10,651 nt of DNA. Source: Clavulina sp. PMI_390 (taxonomy: Eukaryota; Basidiomycota; Agaricomycetes; Cantharellales; Hydnaceae). The position numbers and the translations under genes are program-made. Below are positions 7,124-10,651 of the stretch, one piece after another. Each line of letters starts with the position of its first letter. Position 1 is the first letter of the stretch. The notes beneath the pieces were generated by a model. The model did no database searches, was not told the origin of the DNA, and saw only the letters and a program-made list of their open reading frames with translations. Location: assembly GCA_015039315.1 (NCBI GenBank), contig WIDE01000320.1:1-10651 (forward strand). The letters run 5' to 3'.

Positions 7124-9019
7124 TCAAAGCTGAGGGCTGCGCTGATTTCCAGGATAACGCCCAGACGCCGTAGTCGAGGGGGCGCTCACAGCCATGGCCA
7201 TCACCTCAGCAGCGTCGTCGCTCAAGCCAACTTCACCCTCGGGCACTTGGTTAGCAGAATAGGCCTCTCGTCGACCGGCGGGCCGGCGGTACCAACGCCT
7301 CCGGTCTCCTTCGTCAGCCTCCTCTGTCAACGTAGCGTTCCATTGGCAAAGTTTGTCGAGCAACTCCTCCATGGAGTGATGATCGGGCCATTGTAGCGTC
7401 GTTGACCAGCCTAGAGGAACATCCCTCATGATGGATTGAATCTTGGCGCGTGAGTCCGGTTCCAAATCGCTAAGTAGCCGCGACAGGAATAACCGACGGA
7501 GAACAAATTCCAAGGGCGATTCGTTTTCATGACCCTTTTGCCGGAAGCGCATGTTATCCAGCCTAGAGAGCTGACTAGTGCGCCACTGTTGACCTAGAAA
7601 TTTATTGAGTAGCCAATCAGCTAGCGTGCTCCAGTTAGTAGACACAGCAATTTGCCAACGAGGCGTCAAGGCAAGGTACTGCGAGCGTAGGGCTCCCTCG
7701 AATCGCTGGGGAGCTAAAGAACCTAACTGAACGTGAGCCACCCCACTCATTCGCGCTAGCGAGTCGACGATCATGATCCATTCGATGGCACCGTCGTGGT
7801 CGCCTGAATACGAGGGGATGGTGTCAGGCTTCAGCTTGCTTGGAAACAGCCAAGTGAGGTCGGGCGCTCGAGGTCGAGGGTCGACGACAGGAGCCGGAGG
7901 AGCACCGCCAGGCCCCCCAGGATCACCAGGACCTCCAGGTGGACCTCTGGGAGGGCCCCCCGGTCCATCAGGACCTCGATAGGGCCTCCCATTGAAGCCA
8001 CGATGAGGCCCGCCTCCTCCTCCGCCACCACCCGGTCCTCCGGGGCCTCCGCCCGGTCCTCCAGGGTAACCCGGAACTCCTCGGCCTGGTCCTCCCGGAC
8101 CTCCACCGCCGGGCAAACCTCCCGCGTAGTCACGCGGATATCCGCCTGGTGGTCCTCCAGGCTCGTTGGGCACGTTGCCAGGAGGAGGAGGAGGGGCACG
8201 TTCAGGGGGTCCAGGACGAACCGGACTACCTCGCAACGTCTGAAAGGGAGGGGCGGTCGACTGGGGGTTATCCGCCCAGGCTGCAATTCTGGCGGCTTCT
8301 CGAGCCAATTGCCCAGCTAGGCCCTGGAATTCGTCAACGGGCGCGCGCTGAGGAGCGGGTGTACGAGCCTGTGGAATAAAAGCGTTAGCTCTCATCAGCG
8401 GGGCCACGGACCTATCGGCGTCAGGGGTATTAGGCCCAAAGTAGTTAGCTAGGTTGATACCCAGGGCGTTACTAGGCCCGGCAGTGGGAGGCGGTTGTAC
8501 TGGCGCAACGATGGTGTTGTCCTCGCCATGGTCAGTGGTGGCGAAGCTGTCGTCGCCTCGAGTGAAATCAGGCGCTGGTAGCAGGACTCCTCTACGGAAA
8601 ACTGAGTACGATGAGTCAGCGACAATGGTGCTCCGTCGCGGGGCAAAAGGCGTCTCGTAGGGTAACTGAACGGGGCGAGGAGACGGGAACAGGTCGTTTG
8701 AAGCATATAGGACGGACTTCATCTTCTCGTCAGCCGCTTTGACGCGGGTGATCAGTTCCGAATCCTGATATGGGAATCGTCGAGAGAGGACGGCGGATCT
8801 ATTCTTATTAGCTTTCAGTGAGATTAGGGTCTGAGCCTTCTCGTCCGATGAGGCTGGGAAGCGAGAGTAGCTCCTAATATACCGATCCTCCAGTTGAGCA
8901 TCTATACGGCGCTCTGTCAGGCTGGGCGAAAGGCTGGCCAAGCTCGGAGTAGGAGGTGCCGCATCCGAACCGCTCATGCTATGAAGCTGAACGTAGGCCG
9001 ACAAATGGTCGAGGCCTTT
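7124..9019 (-). pseudogene. gag: Gag central segment: Pro/Gly-rich linker plus capsid-like domain, ending at a nonsense codon
   Basis: About 631 codons of gag lie between the DNA-transposon insertion at 9019/9020 and TGA 7126-7124. The GTG at 9022 is inside the transposon and is not a start. From the insertion point, residues about 40-120 are charged and helical. Residues about 283-379 (8176-7886) are a collagen-like Gly/Pro tract with many GGPGG and GPPG units. Residues about 395-570 (7840-7313) resemble the retrotransposon gag/capsid domain (WLFPSKLKP, YSGDHDGAIEWI, FLGQQWRTSQLSRLDNM, ESPLEFVLRR). Gag forms the virus-like particle. The closing TGA differs by one transition from CGA (Arg), and the same frame continues into the zinc knuckle, so it reads as a point lesion. 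Confidence 0.85.
9016..9019. other. Target-site duplication CTTT, left copy
   Basis: CTTT precedes CACTA and is repeated at 9645-9648 after TAGTG. Retaining a single copy gives an in-frame gag junction (CAG AAA GGC CTC). Confidence 0.85.
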
Positions 9020-9056
9020 CACTAAGGATACTGGAACCGACTTATTTATCCGGATC
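9020..9056 (+). repeat. Left terminal inverted repeat of the CACTA-end element
   Basis: It starts CACTAAGGATACTG and ends TTATTTATCCGGATC. Compared with the reverse complement of 9608-9644 there are seven substitutions, all within positions 6-21. The inner 16 bases are identical. Confidence 0.9.
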
Positions 9057-9216
9057 AGAACCGGATATTCTAGTCGGATTTGAGTCGTTCTTCGAGTATC
9101 AGAATATCTGGAAATTTCCGGATAATTGGCCGTTTATCCGGGAATTCCCGGATACTTTTCCAGATATTTTATCCGGATCCAGCTAGAATATCCGGACTGG
9201 GGAGGCTGAAAATCCC

Positions 9217-9306
9217 AAAAATAATGTTGCAGATAAGGATTGAACCATCCACCTAGCCTCATCTCTAGAGGCATTTAAAGAGACTGACAGCACTACCACT
9301 CAGACA
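9217..9306 (-). ncRNA. tRNA-like / RNA polymerase III promoter signature inside the transposon
   Basis: On the minus strand, TGTCTGAGTGG (9306-9296) matches the tRNA A box TRGYNNARNNGG with one mismatch. GGTTCAATCC (9246-9237) fits the core of the B box. The starts are 60 bp apart, and TTTTT (9221-9217), a Pol III terminator, follows. I could not fold a proper acceptor, D or T stem, so it is not a working tRNA. It may be a decayed tRNA, a SINE-type head or chance. Confidence 0.3.
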
Positions 9307-9607
9307 CACGACACACAGTGGAGAACTAACCGCAGTCATGTATATACCCCTATAAAATTGATTTTTTTGTCCTTTTCCATATACATACAGCCTAATATTC
9401 TAGGAGCGAATTGAACTGTAGGAGTTGAATATACCTATTCCTTTGCTTCGGTCGACTTATCTTGAAATTTCGAAAATTCCGGATATTTTATCCGGAGCCA
9501 CTGGACTTAGCGAAATCCAAGCTTGACCATCCGGATGTTTTGTCGGACCCGGATATTTTATCTGGGGCACCCGGATGAAATATCTCGATATCCGGATAAA
9601 ATATCCG

Positions 9608-9644
9608 GATCCGGATAAATAAGGTGGGTTCAGTTCCCCTAGTG
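9608..9644 (-). repeat. Right terminal inverted repeat of the CACTA-end element
   Basis: Read on the minus strand it starts CACTAGGGGAACTG and ends TTATTTATCCGGATC, the partner of 9020-9056. TAGTG at 9640-9644 is followed directly by the CTTT duplication. Confidence 0.9.
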
Positions 9645-9648
9645 CTTT
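9645..9648. other. Target-site duplication CTTT, right copy
   Basis: This is the second copy of the 4-bp duplication, directly after the TAGTG end. On the sense strand of gag it supplies the AAA Lys codon plus the first G of the next codon. Confidence 0.85.
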
Positions 9649-10215
9649 CTGCACTCGATCTCTGAGAAGTAAGTCAATTGTTCGTACCATGATGCGAGTG
9701 ACTTGCTCCGTCATACGGTCTCTCAGTGCGTGGTCGCTGTCTATATGGAAAGGGGTAACGCGGGCAAAGAGAGAAGCGGACGCTTCTGCCGTTTCGATTG
9801 CAGTCTGCAGGGATTCCACCGATATCAGGAGTGAATTTAAGACGCTGGGGTTCAACCCCCACTGCTGAGCCGTTGGCTTAGACGGATCTTTAACAAAATA
9901 CAAGCGAGGGTTAGTGCCGCTTTCCAAGCCATTTTCCGCGGGCGAAGCGGGGAGCCAGGCTAGCAGAAATTCCATTTTAGTGGGGCCTGGATCCGAGTGT
10001 TCAGACTCATTGATAGGCTGATGCAGGTCGTCCAGCAGGTCGCTGATGAAGCCTATCCCGCCCCGAAGTCGAGGGGGTAGATAAACCAATGAAACACCTC
10101 CTTGGGCGGTGTATTGAACCGTAACTCCGTCTTGAGTAGTCTTATATTGTGCTTTCTCAGTGTTAGCGAACGCACGAGACTTGACCACGGGCGCGGAGGA
10201 GGTAGAGGGAACTGA
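9645..10215 (-). pseudogene. gag: Gag N-terminal segment, separated from the rest by a transposon
   Basis: About 190 codons in gag frame, from the edge of the AT-rich palindrome to the transposon target site. The last native residues are ...LLLRDRVQK (AAA 9648-9646). Joining them to 9019 with a single CTTT target copy gives an unbroken frame ...RVQ-KGLDHL.... There is no ATG near the upstream end. The GTG at 10188 lies inside an open frame that continues toward 10219, so the true start lies beyond the palindrome. The sequence looks soluble and helical, with acidic and Ser-rich parts and no domain I can name. In its present state the frame runs on into the transposon and stops at 9457-9459. 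Confidence 0.8.
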
Positions 10216-10272
10216 GTAATTAACACACCATGATAAAATTGATGTACAAAGGGTTATATTGTGAAAAATACA

Positions 10273-10417
10273 TACTCTAATCTACATTATTATAAGACAA
10301 AAATCAGTGATTAAATTTTGAAATTCTATTCTGAATGTGTGCCAAATTTACAAGGCTTTTCCATCATAAAAGTACATCTGGAATGGGAAACCAAATGGAC
10401 TAGCCTAGTACATTTGG
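10273..10417 (+). repeat. Left arm of the palindrome (145 bp, identical to right arm)
   Basis: Every base pairs with the reverse complement of 10507-10651. Similarity continues inward to about 10438 with a few substitutions, then the central part (about 10440-10484) pairs poorly except for the core CAGAATTCTG. Confidence 0.95.
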
Positions 10418-10506
10418 TACTCATCCAGATTTTCTGTACATTTATTTCAATTTTCCCAGAATTCTGAGCATATCCAGAATATATGTACAAAAAATATGAA
10501 TGAGTG

Positions 10507-10651
10507 CCAAATGTACTAGGCTAGTCCATTTGGTTTCCCATTCCAGATGTACTTTTATGATGGAAAAGCCTTGTAAATTTGGCACACATTCAGAATAGAA
10601 TTTCAAAATTTAATCACTGATTTTTGTCTTATAATAATGTAGATTAGAGTA
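10507..10651 (-). repeat. Right arm of the palindrome (145 bp)
   Basis: This is the reverse complement of 10273-10417 with no mismatch. The arm is truncated by the end of the window. Confidence 0.95.

Larger units (their letters stand above)
9020..9644. mobile_element. Non-autonomous DNA transposon with CACTA termini (625 bp) inserted in gag
   Basis: The element begins CACTA (9020-9024) and ends TAGTG (9640-9644). Its terminal inverted repeats span 37 bp (9020-9056 and 9608-9644), matching at 30 of 37 positions without gaps. It is flanked by CTTT on both sides (9016-9019 and 9645-9648), a perfect 4-bp target duplication. Deleting the element plus one CTTT restores the gag frame, which fixes the boundaries independently. 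No transposase ORF is present, so it must be mobilised in trans. TATCCGGA-type motifs fill about 150-175 bp at each end, and the middle (about 9200-9465) lacks them. CACTA ends and subterminal arrays resemble EnSpm/CACTA or the related fungal Plavaka group. The usual CACTA duplication is 3 bp, so the family is not certain. Confidence 0.9.
1044..10215 (-). mobile_element. Ty3/Gypsy LTR retrotransposon, chromovirus clade (5' end outside window)
   Basis: The element is read on the minus strand. From its 3' end it has an LTR (1044-1719), polypurine tract, pol (1968-6866), a frameshift signal, and gag (6860 to about 10215). The pol order PR-RT-RH-IN plus a C-terminal chromodomain defines a chromovirus of the Ty3/Gypsy group. 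A second, unrelated element (9020-9644) sits inside gag, and an AT-rich palindrome interrupts the 5' side of gag from about 10216. The 5' LTR and primer-binding site are not in the window, so LTR divergence and insertion age cannot be estimated here. The insertion split a host NACHT gene at 1043/1044. If integrase made the usual 5-bp duplication, the copy at the other end should read GAGGT (1039-1043). Confidence 0.93.
10216..10651. mobile_element. AT-rich palindromic (foldback) MITE-like element, cut by the window edge
   Basis: Composition drops sharply from the GC-rich gag sequence at about 10215. From 10273 to the last base the sequence is a giant palindrome centred near 10461-10462 on CAGAATTCTG. 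No ORF of note lies inside. By symmetry the right half should continue for about 57 bp beyond the window, mirroring 10216-10272. The target duplication is therefore not visible and the left boundary is approximate. It interrupts gag upstream of 10215 and removes the gag start from the window. A miniature inverted-repeat or foldback transposon is the simplest reading. Confidence 0.75.

Noticed and set aside
7831..8379. Overlapping long ORFs on both strands in the Gly/Pro-rich region.
   Set aside because: They are shadows of the low-complexity GC-rich gag tract. They show Arg/Ser- or Pro-rich translations with no domain.
9046..9618. CRISPR-like array, because of the many TATCCGGAT repeats.
   Set aside because: The repeats are short, palindromic, irregularly spaced, in both orientations, and confined to transposon ends in a fungal genome.
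9020..9644. Candidate 5' LTR of the retrotransposon, given its place upstream of the longest gag ORF.
   Set aside because: Its ends are inverted, not TG...CA direct repeats. It shares no visible sequence with the LTR at 1044-1719, and gag coding sequence continues in frame on its far side.
9457..9644. C-terminal 62 residues of the apparent minus-strand ORF ending at 9457.
   Set aside because: This part translates transposon sequence (repeated YFIR/SGSGYF from the CCGGA motifs) and is not gag.

Overview
The window looks like filamentous fungal DNA, most likely from a mushroom-forming basidiomycete (Agaricomycetes). The signs are a 57-nt spliceosomal intron with a CTAAT branch site, a fungal-type NACHT NLR gene, and a chromodomain-bearing Ty3/Gypsy element (chromovirus) whose protease has a DTC active site. 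The taxonomic call is inference. Almost the whole window is a stack of nested insertions, and only about the first 1 kb is host sequence.

Layout. (1) 1-1043, plus strand: the 3' part of exon 1, one intron and most of the NACHT ATPase module of an NLR-like gene, cut mid-domain. (2) 1044-1719: the 3' LTR of a chromovirus that lies on the minus strand. Its ends are TGTAAG...CTTACA, and the stop codon that closes the NACHT ORF is made by the first bases of the LTR. (3) 1720-1967: polypurine tract and 3' non-coding stretch. (4) 1968-6866: an uninterrupted pol frame in the order protease, RT, RNase H, integrase, GPF motif, chromodomain. (5) 6825-6872: a -1 ribosomal frameshift signal consisting of a GGGTTTT heptamer, a 6-nt spacer that ends with the gag stop codon, and a 10-bp stem-loop. 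(6) 6860-10215: gag, broken by an internal TGA (7124-7126) and by an insertion. (7) 9020-9644: a 625-bp non-autonomous DNA transposon with CACTA termini, 37-bp inverted repeats, subterminal arrays of TATCCGGA-type motifs and a 4-bp target duplication (CTTT). Removing it with one target copy rejoins the two gag halves exactly in frame. (8) About 10216-10651: an AT-rich, nearly perfect palindrome (145-bp identical arms) that runs off the window. It separates the gag reading frame from its start codon and, presumably, from the 5' LTR outside the window.

History. The host NLR gene was hit by the chromovirus, which was later hit by two small elements of different kinds. Pol remains open over 1603 codons. 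As it stands the copy is not autonomous, because gag carries at least two independent lesions and lacks a start in the window. The least expected features are the complete frameshift module and the transposon-in-gag junction, both readable from sequence alone.
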